A stretch of 13,982 nt of DNA from an uncultured Lachnospiraceae bacterium (lineage in GTDB: Bacteria; Bacillota; Clostridia; Lachnospirales; Lachnospiraceae). The translations under genes were made by a program, and so were the position numbers. The DNA lies in assembly GCA_947174615.1 (NCBI GenBank), contig CAMWJQ010000045.1:1-13982 (forward strand), written 5' to 3'. This document shows positions 1 to 6,116 of this stretch, in pieces. Positions within the stretch are counted from its first letter, which is position 1. The number at the start of each line of letters is the position of its first letter. A model generated the notes under the pieces. It was not told where the DNA came from and searched no databases. It saw only the letters and a list, made by a program, of their open reading frames with translations.

Positions 1-444
1 ATCTTTATATCTCTGTAAGCCTCTGGACTTCTCTCTGATCTCCACAACGTCACCAGCACTGATCAGATAGGAAGGAATATTTACGCACTTCCCATTTACC
101 AGCACATGCTTATGCCCAACAACTTGTCTGGCTTCTCTTCTTGTTCTGGCAAAACCCATTCTAAATACAACACTGTCAAGTCTTCTCTCCAGCAGAACCA
201 TGAGATTCTCACCCGTCATGCCCTTCATACGGTCTGCCTTCTCATAATAGTTGCGGAAAGGCTTCTCCAGAACGCCATAGATAAACTTTGCTTTCTGCTT
301 CTCTCTAAGCTGCAAACCATACTCACTCATCTTCTTGCCAGCTCTTGGAGACTTTCTTTTAGACTTCTTACCATATCCCAAAAATACAGGATCCAAATCA
401 AGAGATCTGCATCTTTTAAGTACAGGAACTCTATTTACTGCCAT
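1..444 (-). CDS. rpsD: 30S ribosomal protein S4 (C-terminus beyond the window)
   Basis: S4 initiates assembly of the 16S rRNA 5' domain, helps form the mRNA entry site, and in many bacteria represses its own operon. The first 148 residues are present and the reading frame runs to base 1; the remaining 50 or so of a typical 197-200 aa product are cut off. The N-terminus MAVNRVPVLKRCRSLDLDP and MSEYGLQLREKQKAKFIYG (38-56) match clostridial S4. The S4 RNA-binding domain starts near residue 86 (RRLDSVVFRMGFARTRREARQ). Only one cysteine is seen in the N-terminal 80 residues, so the zinc knuckle of Cys-rich S4 forms is absent. The start at 444 follows TTAGGAGGA. Its place after rpsK differs from Bacillus subtilis, where rpsD is a separate gene. 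Confidence 0.97.
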   Translation of the reverse strand, partial: MAVNRVPVLKRCRSLDLDPVFLGYGKKSKRKSPRAGKKMSEYGLQLREKQKAKFIYGVLEKPFRNYYEKADRMKGMTGENLMVLLERRLDSVVFRMGFARTRREARQVVGHKHVLVNGKCVNIPSYLISAGDVVEIREKSRGLQRYKD

Positions 445-514
445 GTTTTTATCCTCCTAAAATCTGTGCATCGGATACATAAACCATACCGATACATACA
501 TGTCATTATATCCA
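445..514 (-). other. rpsK-rpsD spacer
   Basis: These 70 bases hold the rpsD ribosome binding site TTAGGAGGA and an 8-base direct repeat (GATACATA at about 473-480 and 491-498). A TATAAT occurs on the coding strand near 505-510 but has no -35 partner at a proper distance, so it is not called a promoter. Confidence 0.4.
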
Positions 515-910
515 TTAAACTCTGCGGCGCTTTGGCGGGCGGCATCCATTATGCGGAACCGGTGTGACATCCTTAATGCTGGTTACTTCAAGACCACAAG
601 CCTGAAGTGCACGAATCGCTGCCTCTCTGCCTGAACCCGGACCTTTCACCATAACATCTACAGATTTTAAGCCATGTACCAAAGCTGCTTTCGTAGCTGT
701 TTCTGCTGCCATCTGAGCAGCATATGGAGTAGATTTCTTTGAACCTCTAAATCCCAGACCACCAGCACTTGCCCATGAGAGTGCATTTCCCTCATTGTCT
801 GTCAATGTAACAATTGTATTGTTAAATGATGACTGAATATGTGCCTGTCCTCGTTCAACGTTTTTCTTTACGCGCTTTTTTGTTACTTTTTTTGCAACTT
901 TTTTAGCCAT
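515..910 (-). CDS. rpsK: 30S ribosomal protein S11
   Basis: S11 is in the platform of the small subunit, near the exit-site codon and helix 45. The 131-aa product has a lysine-rich N-terminus (MAKKVAKKVTKKRVKKN), then GQAHIQSSFNNTIVTLTD, ALSWASAGGLGFRGSKKSTPYAAQ (about residues 43-66), GPGSGREAAIRAL and the invariant ending PHNGCRPPKRRRV. The start at 910 is firm from the protein, but its ribosome binding site is weak (only AGGTTAG is visible at a suitable distance). Translation may therefore depend on ribosomes arriving from rpsM 75 bases upstream. Confidence 0.97.
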   Translation of the reverse strand: MAKKVAKKVTKKRVKKNVERGQAHIQSSFNNTIVTLTDNEGNALSWASAGGLGFRGSKKSTPYAAQMAAETATKAALVHGLKSVDVMVKGPGSGREAAIRALQACGLEVTSIKDVTPVPHNGCRPPKRRRV

Positions 911-941
911 TTTAAACTAACCTACTTTCTCATTTTATAAA

Positions 942-971
942 CTACTTCTTCTTCGCTACAGTTCTCAAAGC
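942..971 (-). pseudogene. Relic of an S13 C-terminal tail in the rpsM-rpsK spacer
   Basis: On the minus strand this reads A-L-R-T-V-A-K-K-K-stop (TAG at 942-944), nearly the same as the real S13 ending K-R-T-V-A-N-K-K-K-stop. At DNA level, 945-964 matches 992-1011 at 19 of 20 bases. It is out of frame with rpsM by 44 bases and has no start or ribosome binding site, so it is not expressed as a gene. It fits a small duplication or a recombination scar left when rpsM was exchanged. Confidence 0.6.
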
Positions 972-985
972 GAACGCGTTAAGCC

Positions 986-1354
986 TTATTTCTTCTTGTT
1001 CGCTACAGTTCGCTTCGGACCCTTTCTTGTTCTTGCATTTGTCTTTGTCTTTTGACCGCGAACAGGGAGTCCCTTTCTGTGACGGATACCACGATAGCAT
1101 CCAATTTCCTGTAATCTTTTGATATTCAGGGCAATCTCACGCCTGAGATCACCCTCAACCATATACTCTTCATCAATGATCGCACTAATCTTCTTAACGT
1201 CGTCATCTGTCAAATCTCTGACACGAACATCAGGATTGACGCCTGCCTTTTTCAGAATCTTGTTTGAGCTTACTCTGCCTATGCCATAGATATAAGTCAA
1301 ACCAATCTCTACGCGCTTCTCTCTTGGTAAGTCAACACCAGCAATACGAGCCAT
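986..1354 (-). CDS. rpsM: 30S ribosomal protein S13
   Basis: S13 lies in the head of the small subunit, contacts the P-site tRNA and forms bridges with L5. The 122-aa product opens MARIAGVDLPREKRVEIGLTYIYGIGR and contains the helix-two-turn-helix region, RGIRHRKGLPVRGQKTKTNARTRKG (about residues 88-112) and the basic tail KRTVANKKK. The start at 1354 follows ATGGAGG at about 9 bases. The frame is open up to 1516, but that stretch is the hairpin-rich leader and is not S13 sequence. A second copy of its C-terminal coding tail lies just past the stop (942-971). Confidence 0.98.
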   Translation of the reverse strand: MARIAGVDLPREKRVEIGLTYIYGIGRVSSNKILKKAGVNPDVRVRDLTDDDVKKISAIIDEEYMVEGDLRREIALNIKRLQEIGCYRGIRHRKGLPVRGQKTKTNARTRKGPKRTVANKKK

Positions 1355-1672
1355 GTTAAATTCCTCCATTTTGTTTCGTGACAGGATATGTTCTGTCCTC
1401 TCACTTATTAATAGTAAACTAATTGATTGGGGCAGCTTTGCCCGACCGGATATAGACCCGGTTTGTCCGATACTGATAATCGGGGCAGAATTGTCTTGTT
1501 TTTTCTGCCACTCCAATGAAGCATTGAAGCTTTTTACGCGAAACTTTTCTCGGTATCAAGAAGTAAACACACAACAGATCAACTTTCTGTTATATATTTA
1601 TAGCACCTATTCTTATTGACGGATTGGAACAGGCGCATCAGCCGCATTTTCATACAGATTTAGAGGATTAAA
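1355..1672 (-). promoter_or_regulatory. rpmJ-rpsM spacer: structured leader with five hairpins
   Basis: This is the longest non-coding stretch (318 bases). The half nearest rpsM carries five consecutive stem-loops. In transcript order the plus-strand arms are GGCAGAA/TTCTGCC (1484-1490, 1503-1509), CCGAT/ATCGG (1467-1471, 1479-1483), ACCGG/CCGGT (1445-1449, 1458-1462), GGGCA/TGCCC (1430-1434, 1439-1443) and GACAG/CTGTC (1380-1384, 1393-1397). The first two abut with no gap. The half nearest rpmJ (about 1510-1672) shows nothing I can name, only an AT-rich patch and no convincing promoter. In E. coli, S4 represses the alpha operon through a pseudoknotted leader before rpsM; a similar role is inferred here because rpsD lies downstream. 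Confidence 0.6.
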
Positions 1673-1786
1673 TTAACCCTGTCTCTGCTTGTGCTTGGGA
1701 TTCTCACAGATAATTCTGATCTTCCCTTTTCTCTTGATCACTTTGCATTTCTCGCAAATAGGTTTTACTGATGATCTAACTTTCAT
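1673..1786 (-). CDS. rpmJ: 50S ribosomal protein L36, zinc-binding type
   Basis: L36 is the smallest large-subunit protein and binds 23S rRNA near L6. The 37-aa product begins MKVRSSVKPICEKCKVIKRK and continues GKIRIICENPKHKQRQG. The zinc ligands are Cys11, Cys14, Cys27 and His32, so it is the zinc-dependent form. The start is supported by GAAAGGAGGG about 7 bases upstream. It is the first gene after the extended -10 promoter and is separated from rpsM by an unusually long 318-base spacer. Confidence 0.97.
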   Translation of the reverse strand: MKVRSSVKPICEKCKVIKRKGKIRIICENPKHKQRQG

Positions 1787-1818
1787 GTTAAACCCTCCTT
1801 TCAAAAAGACCGTTTTAC

Positions 1819-1847
1819 ATTATATCATGCAGTCGGGGCAAATGCAA
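1819..1847 (-). promoter_or_regulatory. Extended -10 promoter ahead of rpmJ
   Basis: On the minus strand, TTGCAT (1842-1847) is followed after exactly 17 bases by a perfect TATAAT (1819-1824), preceded by TG and one base (TGATATAAT), a classic extended -10. Transcription would start near 1812, about 25 bases before the rpmJ ATG, which fits a short leader with the AAGGAGGG site. The -35 is poor (3 of 6). This could drive the alpha block independently of read-through from infA. Confidence 0.7.
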
Positions 1848-1866
1848 GCCCTATAATCAAAATAAT

Positions 1867-2085
1867 TTATTTATCCCGCCATATAATTCGTCCCTTGGAT
1901 AAATCATATGGCGACAACTCTAACGTTACTTTATCACCCGGAAGGATACGGATGAAATTCTGTCTCAGCTTTCCACTGATATGAGCGAGTACTCTATGAC
2001 CGTTTTCCAACTCCACCTGAAACATTGTGTTGGGGAGCTTCTCTACTACTGTTCCTTCGATTTCAATTACATCGGACTTTGACAT
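1867..2085 (-). CDS. infA: Translation initiation factor IF-1
   Basis: IF-1 binds the A site of the small subunit during initiation and works with IF-2 and IF-3. The 72-aa product is a single OB fold of normal length. It opens MSKSDVIEIEGTVVEKLPNT and contains FQVELENGHRVLAHISGKLR (about residues 22-41), IRILPGDKVTLELSPYDL and the closing GRIIWRDK. The TAAGGAGGTA ribosome binding site lies inside the end of the KOW gene, and the two genes overlap by one base. It is followed by the promoter for the rpmJ-rpsM-rpsK-rpsD group. Confidence 0.98.
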   Translation of the reverse strand: MSKSDVIEIEGTVVEKLPNTMFQVELENGHRVLAHISGKLRQNFIRILPGDKVTLELSPYDLSKGRIIWRDK

Positions 2086-2339
2086 TATTTTACCTCCTTA
2101 ATGTCTCTACAATATAACTTTATTAAATGTTTTATTTCCTCGTTTGTCACAGACGAGATCTCAAGCTTCGGGTTCTGATTTTTGATGACCTGTATATGCC
2201 TCTTATTCTTTTTCTTAGGTTTGTCAACAGTTCTCACTGTCCCGTTGACAACATATACGAAATCCTTTGTCTCCTCCACGATAAGATACACTTGCCCCTT
2301 ATCATGTCCTGCCAGCGAATACGCCAAAAAACCAATCAT
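2085..2339 (-). CDS. Small KOW-domain RNA-binding protein (YbzG-like)
   Basis: This is an 84-aa basic protein of unestablished role, found in the same place (map-KOW-infA) in Bacillus and Clostridia; the Bacillus subtilis counterpart is ybzG, from memory. The N-terminal 40 residues look like a KOW or SH3-like barrel: MIGFLAYSLAGHDKGQVYLI, with the KOW-type Gly-His-Asp-Lys-Gly turn, followed by DFVYVVNGTVRTVDK. A lysine-rich segment PKKKNKRH (41-48) follows, and then a helical C-terminus. This layout resembles eukaryotic and archaeal L14e. The start at 2339 is chosen on the AGGAG 7 bases upstream and on family N-termini; a GTG at 2393 overlapping the map stop would add 18 codons but lacks a binding site. 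Its TAA overlaps the infA ATG (TAATG). Confidence 0.88.
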   Translation of the reverse strand: MIGFLAYSLAGHDKGQVYLIVEETKDFVYVVNGTVRTVDKPKKKNKRHIQVIKNQNPKLEISSVTNEEIKHLIKLYCRDIKEVK

Positions 2340-2389
2340 TCTCTTTCTCCTATCCTTTATGAACAAAATCAGACTTTTGACTGTGCTGA

Positions 2390-3142
2390 TCACAAAAGAG
2401 TAAGAATCTCAGGTTCACCGTCTGTTATCAGAATTGTATTCTCATAATGAGCAGATAATGATCCATCCTCAGTAACTACAGTCCAGTTATCATCCAGCCA
2501 CTCGACATCGCCGCCCCCCATATTAATCATGGGCTCCACCGCAAGCGTCATCCCGGCCCGAAGTTTCATGCCCCTCTTTTTCTGTCTGAAATTCGGTACT
2601 TCAGGCTCCTCGTGAAGCGATGTTCCTATGCCATGTCCCACCAAATCACGGACAATGCCATACCCAAACTGCGATACATAGCGATCAATAGTATTGGATA
2701 TATCATGAAGGTAATTTCCAGCCGTAGCTTTCTTTACGCCCTCAAAAAATGATTTTTTGGTCTCCTCAATGAGTTTCTGTGCCTCTGGGCTTATCCGCCC
2801 CACTCCGTGTGTTCTGGCTGCATCTGAATGATATCCTTTATAGATCAGCCCGCAGTCAAGGCTCACAATATCACCCTCCTGCAGGATTCTGTCTGATCTG
2901 GGAATTCCATGCACCACCTCATCGTTCACCGACACACAGATGGACGCCGGATACCCATTATAGTGCAAAAAGTTCGGCACACCCCCCATGTCTCTGATCA
3001 GTTTTTCACCAAGCTGGTCGATAAAGAGCGTCGATATCCCCGGCTCAATTGCCTGCCCAAGCTCCTCATGCACTTTCGCCAGAAGTCTGCATGATTTCCG
3101 CATCAGATCAATCTCACGCTGTGACTTTATTGTAACGGCCAT
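2390..3142 (-). CDS. map: Methionine aminopeptidase, type I
   Basis: This metallopeptidase removes the N-terminal methionine from nascent proteins at the ribosome. The 250-aa product carries all five metal ligands of the pita-bread fold: Asp96, Asp107, His170, Glu203 and Glu234. The substrate-binding histidine is also present (His78 in VVHGIP). The short N-terminus lacks a zinc-finger or SH3-binding extension, so this is the simple type Ia form. The start at 3142 follows AGGAA closely, a modest ribosome binding site, with a G-run further upstream. The gene lies 29 bases after adk and 50 bases before the KOW-domain gene, in the order secY-adk-map-KOW-infA known from Firmicutes. Confidence 0.97.
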   Translation of the reverse strand: MAVTIKSQREIDLMRKSCRLLAKVHEELGQAIEPGISTLFIDQLGEKLIRDMGGVPNFLHYNGYPASICVSVNDEVVHGIPRSDRILQEGDIVSLDCGLIYKGYHSDAARTHGVGRISPEAQKLIEETKKSFFEGVKKATAGNYLHDISNTIDRYVSQFGYGIVRDLVGHGIGTSLHEEPEVPNFRQKKRGMKLRAGMTLAVEPMINMGGGDVEWLDDNWTVVTEDGSLSAHYENTILITDGEPEILTLL

Positions 3143-3171
3143 TTCCTAATTCCCCCGCACCATATCTCTCA

Positions 3172-3813
3172 TTAAGATAAAATAGTAACGATCGACTCAA
3201 ATACATCCTTCATGTCCACTGTACCGTCCACGGACTTCAACACACCCTTAGCCTCATAGAACTCGATCAGCGGCTGTGTCTGCTTATGATATACCTCGAG
3301 ACGGTTCTTCACAGTTTCCGGCTTATCGTCATCTCTTAAAATAAGCTCTGTGTTACAAGTATCGCAGAAGCCCTCCTTCTTGGGCGGAATATGAACAACG
3401 TGATAGGTTGCACCACAATTCACGCAGGCACGTCTTCCTGACATTCTGTTGATAATGTTCTCATCCGGCACATCGACATTGATCGCATAATCAATCTTGT
3501 CTCCAAGCTCTGTAAGCGCTTTGTCAAGCACTTCTGCCTGTGGGATTGTTCTCGGAAAACCATCCAGTACATAACCATTCTTGCAATCCTCCTGTGCCAC
3601 TCTGTCAAGCAAAATCTTTACTGTGAGTTCGTCTGGAACCAGCAGTCCCTGATCCATATACTTCTTTGCTTCCATACCAAGCTCTGTGCCGTTCTTGATA
3701 TTTGCCCTGAAGATATCTCCAGTAGAAATATGTGGGATCGCAAATTTGTCTGCGATCATCTTTGCCTGTGTTCCTTTTCCCGCTCCTGGTGCGCCTAACA
3801 TAATAATCTTCAT
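3172..3813 (-). CDS. adk: Adenylate kinase, zinc-binding LID type
   Basis: This cytoplasmic enzyme interconverts ATP + AMP and 2 ADP, balancing adenine nucleotides. The 213-aa product has the P-loop GAPGAGKGTQ (residues 7-16), the AMP-binding region with STGDIFR (30-36), and DGFPRT (84-89). Its LID domain carries four cysteines (Cys130, Cys133, Cys150, Cys153) in the CVNC and CDTC pairs, the zinc-binding LID of many Gram-positive species. Conserved arginines of the active site are present at 123, 160 and 171. The start at 3813 gives the standard N-terminus after TTAAGGAGG; an open extension to 3864 is not supported. map follows after 29 bases. Confidence 0.98.
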   Translation of the reverse strand: MKIIMLGAPGAGKGTQAKMIADKFAIPHISTGDIFRANIKNGTELGMEAKKYMDQGLLVPDELTVKILLDRVAQEDCKNGYVLDGFPRTIPQAEVLDKALTELGDKIDYAINVDVPDENIINRMSGRRACVNCGATYHVVHIPPKKEGFCDTCNTELILRDDDKPETVKNRLEVYHKQTQPLIEFYEAKGVLKSVDGTVDMKDVFESIVTILS

Positions 3814-4006
3814 CCTGATTTCCTCCTTAAAAATAAATAATCTAACGACTACATTGCTGTTCAAAACAGCCTCAATTCAATTTATCCGCTCACAGGATAG
3901 CCTCAATTCAAACTGTTTCCATCATATATAACATAATGGATAGAAGCAAAGCGCCCGCTTTGCTTCTATTCTAATTATCTGATTTATCTGATGATTGTTC
4001 CGATCA
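3814..4006 (-). promoter_or_regulatory. secY-adk spacer: palindrome, direct repeats, possible promoter
   Basis: Just after secY are overlapping short inverted repeats (around 3990-4015), and then a perfect 14-bp palindrome (3940-3953 and 3956-3969) with a tiny loop and no U tract after it. A weak promoter candidate for adk follows: -35 TTGCTT (3944-3949) lies inside the palindrome, and -10 TATGAT (3921-3926) follows at 17 bases. Downstream of it are two copies of a 13-base direct repeat (AGCCTCAATTCAA on the plus strand, 3868-3880 and 3899-3911, period 31) and a small hairpin GCTGTT/AACAGC (3856-3870). The promoter is speculative; the repeats are seen directly. Confidence 0.4.
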
Positions 4007-5320
4007 TCAATCATTCAAAAAACCTTTATAATTGCGCACAAGCATTTGTGACTCAATCTGTTTGATCGTCTCAAGCACAACGCTGACGATAATGATCAAA
4101 CTCGTTCCTCCAAAAGAAACGGATGCCTTAAATACACCATTGAAGAAGAACGGCACAACTGCCACAATCACAAGTCCGATAGCGCCAATGAATATAATGG
4201 CATTGAGCACCTTATTCAGATAATCACTGGTTGGCTTTCCCGGTCTGATGCCCGGTATAAATCCACCCTGTTTCTTCATATTATTTGCAATCTCTAATGG
4301 ATTAAATGTCAATGAAGTATAGAAATAAGCAAAAAATACTGTCAATATAATATACACTACAAGACCAACCGAATATCCCAGCTGAGACGGATTACACCAA
4401 TTATCCTGATTCAGACCATTCAAAATCTGCCTCCAAACGCCCGTTCCATTGTATCCCACTAGAGTTGAGATTACAATCGGAAACTGCATCAGTGAAGAGG
4501 CGAAAATAATCGGGATAACGCCTGCTGTATTGACCTTTAACGGCAGGAATGTCATCTGACCGCCCACCATCTTGTTTCCTTGGAGTTTTTTTGCATACTG
4601 CACCGGAATCTTGCGCATCGCACTATTGAGAATGACAACAAACACCGTCATTGCAAGAATGATTGCAATAATAATCAATGCTGCAACCACCGCAAGCGGA
4701 ACCGATTTCCCTTTGCAGAACTGTTCATACAATCTTGCAAAATCGTCCGGCAAACGGGAGATAATGTTGATAACAAGCACGATTGAGATCCCATTACCGA
4801 CACCCTTCTCTGTGATGCGCTCACCAATCCACATCAGGAATGCACTGCCTGCTGTCAGTACTGCAACCACTGTAATGATCTCAAGCGGACCATACTTTTG
4901 AAGCAGTCCCTGATTGCCAAATCCGATTGCCATCGCTGAACTCTCAATCAATGCCAGCGCAACCGTGACATACCGTGTGATGGACGCAATCTTTTTTCTG
5001 CCATCCTCACCGTCCTTCTGCATCTCCTCGAGCTTTGGAATCGCAATTGTGAGAAGCTGCATAATGATAGAAGATGTAATATATGGTGTGATATTTAATG
5101 CAAATACAGACATTCTTGAAAAGGAACCGCCGGTAAATGCATCAAAAAAGTTAAACGCGCCGCCTGTTTGTGCCTCAAACCATGATGCAAAATAATCTCT
5201 GTTTACGCCCGGAATCGGAAGCTGGGAGCCAAAACGAATGACTACCAGCATCAGGAAGGTAAACAGCAGCTTCCCTCTGATTTCCTTGATCTTGAATGCG
5301 TTCTTTAACGTAGAAAACAT
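4007..5320 (-). CDS. secY: Protein translocase subunit SecY
   Basis: SecY is the membrane channel of the Sec translocon and passes unfolded proteins through or into the cytoplasmic membrane with SecE, SecG and SecA. The 437-aa product has ten hydrophobic segments at roughly residues 18-38, 72-92, 112-132, 146-165, 172-192, 207-231, 266-288, 315-337, 368-392 and 400-420. Between the first two lies the plug region (about 58-71, FFDAFTGGSFSRMS). Other signatures are GERITEKGVGNGISI (about 166-180) and the cytosolic loop GGFIPGIRPGKPT (352-364), the latter a SecA and ribosome contact site. The ATG overlaps the rplO stop by one base. Its TGA is followed by a 193-base spacer, the largest break in the spc block. 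Confidence 0.98.
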   Translation of the reverse strand: MFSTLKNAFKIKEIRGKLLFTFLMLVVIRFGSQLPIPGVNRDYFASWFEAQTGGAFNFFDAFTGGSFSRMSVFALNITPYITSSIIMQLLTIAIPKLEEMQKDGEDGRKKIASITRYVTVALALIESSAMAIGFGNQGLLQKYGPLEIITVVAVLTAGSAFLMWIGERITEKGVGNGISIVLVINIISRLPDDFARLYEQFCKGKSVPLAVVAALIIIAIILAMTVFVVILNSAMRKIPVQYAKKLQGNKMVGGQMTFLPLKVNTAGVIPIIFASSLMQFPIVISTLVGYNGTGVWRQILNGLNQDNWCNPSQLGYSVGLVVYIILTVFFAYFYTSLTFNPLEIANNMKKQGGFIPGIRPGKPTSDYLNKVLNAIIFIGAIGLVIVAVVPFFFNGVFKASVSFGGTSLIIIVSVVLETIKQIESQMLVRNYKGFLND

Positions 5321-5766
5321 TAAATCACCTCTGCTGTTCCACCAAGTGCCTCAATCTTCTCCTTTGCGGATGCGCTAAATGCATTGACCTGAACATTGAG
5401 CTTCTTGGTTAATTCTCCTCTGCCTAAAATCTTTACTCCATCTCTAGGATTTTTAATGATTCCAGTCTCGATTAATGTGTCTACTGATACGGTAGCTCCA
5501 TCCTCGAATCTCTCTAATACTTCAAGGTTGATTGCAACGATTTCCTTTGTGTTCCTATTGTGGAAGCCTCTCTTAGGAATACGTCTGTATAACGGCATCT
5601 GACCGCCTTCAAAACCTGGTCTTGGCGCTCCTGAACGAGCTTTCTGACCCTTGTGACCCTTGCCAGCTGTCTTGCCGTTTCCTGAACCATGTCCACGACC
5701 TCTTCTAAAATTATCGCTGTGCTTCGAGCCTTCGGCAGGTCTTAAATTAGATAATTCCAAACTCAT
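5320..5766 (-). CDS. rplO: 50S ribosomal protein L15
   Basis: L15 is a late-assembly protein with an extended, glycine- and lysine-rich N-terminal half that threads through 23S rRNA. The 148-aa product shows this directly: GRGHGSGNGKTAGKGHKG (about residues 23-40), then GFEGGQMPLYRRIPKRGF (51-68). The globular C-terminal part follows. The ribosome binding site AAGGGAGGTG is strong. Its TAA shares a base with the secY ATG (TAATG), so channel synthesis is probably coupled to that of L15. Confidence 0.98.
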   Translation of the reverse strand: MSLELSNLRPAEGSKHSDNFRRGRGHGSGNGKTAGKGHKGQKARSGAPRPGFEGGQMPLYRRIPKRGFHNRNTKEIVAINLEVLERFEDGATVSVDTLIETGIIKNPRDGVKILGRGELTKKLNVQVNAFSASAKEKIEALGGTAEVI

Positions 5767-5784
5767 TTTCTGACACCTCCCTTT

Positions 5785-5967
5785 TTATGATTCTTCAACT
5801 TTAACTAAATGATTTACTTTGCGAATCATACCTCTGGTTGCTGCATTGTCAGGAAGCTCTACTGTCTTGTGAAGCTTTGTGAGTCCCATTGCCTCCACAG
5901 TTGCCTTATTCTTAGGCACAGCACCAATTGTTGATTTGATTAAAGTAACTTTTAATGTCTTTGCCAT
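5785..5967 (-). CDS. rpmD: 50S ribosomal protein L30
   Basis: L30 is a small large-subunit protein near the 5S rRNA and domain II of 23S rRNA. The 60-aa product (MAKTLKVTLIKSTIGAVPKN, then TVEAMGLTKLHKTVELPDN and the MIRKVNHLVKVEE ending) fits the bacterial family in length and motif order. The start at 5967 is chosen over an in-frame ATG at 6018, because the extension is not L30 sequence and ATGGAGG lies about 8 bases before 5967. It lies 149 bases after rpsE, a spacer filled by repeat copy D and its companion hairpin, and 18 bases before rplO. Confidence 0.97.
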   Translation of the reverse strand: MAKTLKVTLIKSTIGAVPKNKATVEAMGLTKLHKTVELPDNAATRGMIRKVNHLVKVEES

Positions 5968-6025
5968 CTTAAAAACCTCCATACTGCCATTAGCCCGCAA
6001 ATATAGGCTCCAGCACAAATTTGTC

Positions 6026-6052
6026 AGTAGAAAAATCTCTTATTTTTCTACT
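6026..6052 (-). repeat. Companion hairpin to copy D
   Basis: A perfect 11-bp inverted repeat, AGTAGAAAAAT and ATTTTTCTACT with a 5-base loop (CTCTT), immediately abuts the transcript-downstream side of copy D. It is placed like the hairpin next to copy C but has an unrelated sequence. Confidence 0.7.
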
Positions 6053-6112
6053 AAACGAAGCTTAGTTTTTCATAGATAGCGTCCTTTACTATCTTAGAAA
6101 AACTTTTCGTTT
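6053..6112 (-). repeat. 60-base structured repeat, copy D (after rpsE)
   Basis: The outer arms AAACGAA (6053-6059) and TTCGTTT (6106-6112) pair, while the eighth pair is lost. A middle stem GTTTTTC/GAAAAAC (G-C closed) and the inner stem GATAG/CTATC follow, closing a loop that reads AAAGGAC on the transcript against AAAAGAC in the other copies. The copy is ungapped over 60 bases against copies A-C despite many substitutions, and it ends four bases before the rpsE stop codon. Confidence 0.82.
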
Positions 6113-6116
6113 TTCC

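Noticed and set aside
505..510. TATAAT upstream of rpsD as an internal promoter
   Set aside because: There is no recognisable -35 at 16-18 bases, and the region ahead of it is rpsK coding sequence.
106..567. Plus-strand open frames throughout the window, such as 106-567, 6902-7291 and 13207-13572
   Set aside because: All lie opposite well-recognised minus-strand genes, lack ribosome binding sites and resemble no family.
1355..1516. Open 54-codon N-terminal extension of rpsM
   Set aside because: S13 has a fixed MARIAGVDLP start with its own strong ribosome binding site at 1354; the extension is hairpin-rich leader.
2340..2393. GTG start giving the KOW protein 18 more residues and a GTGA overlap with map
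   Set aside because: No ribosome binding site precedes the GTG, and the KOW family N-terminus fits the ATG at 2339, which has AGGAG at 7 bases.
3881..3895. Match to the core of the E. coli lac operator (TGTGAGCGGATAA on the coding strand)
   Set aside because: The second operator half is absent, no sugar genes are nearby, and the stretch is better explained by a small TATCC/GGATA inverted repeat; likely coincidence.
3941..3968. secY-adk palindrome as a rho-independent terminator
   Set aside because: Neither strand has a run of T after the stem, only mixed AT-rich sequence.
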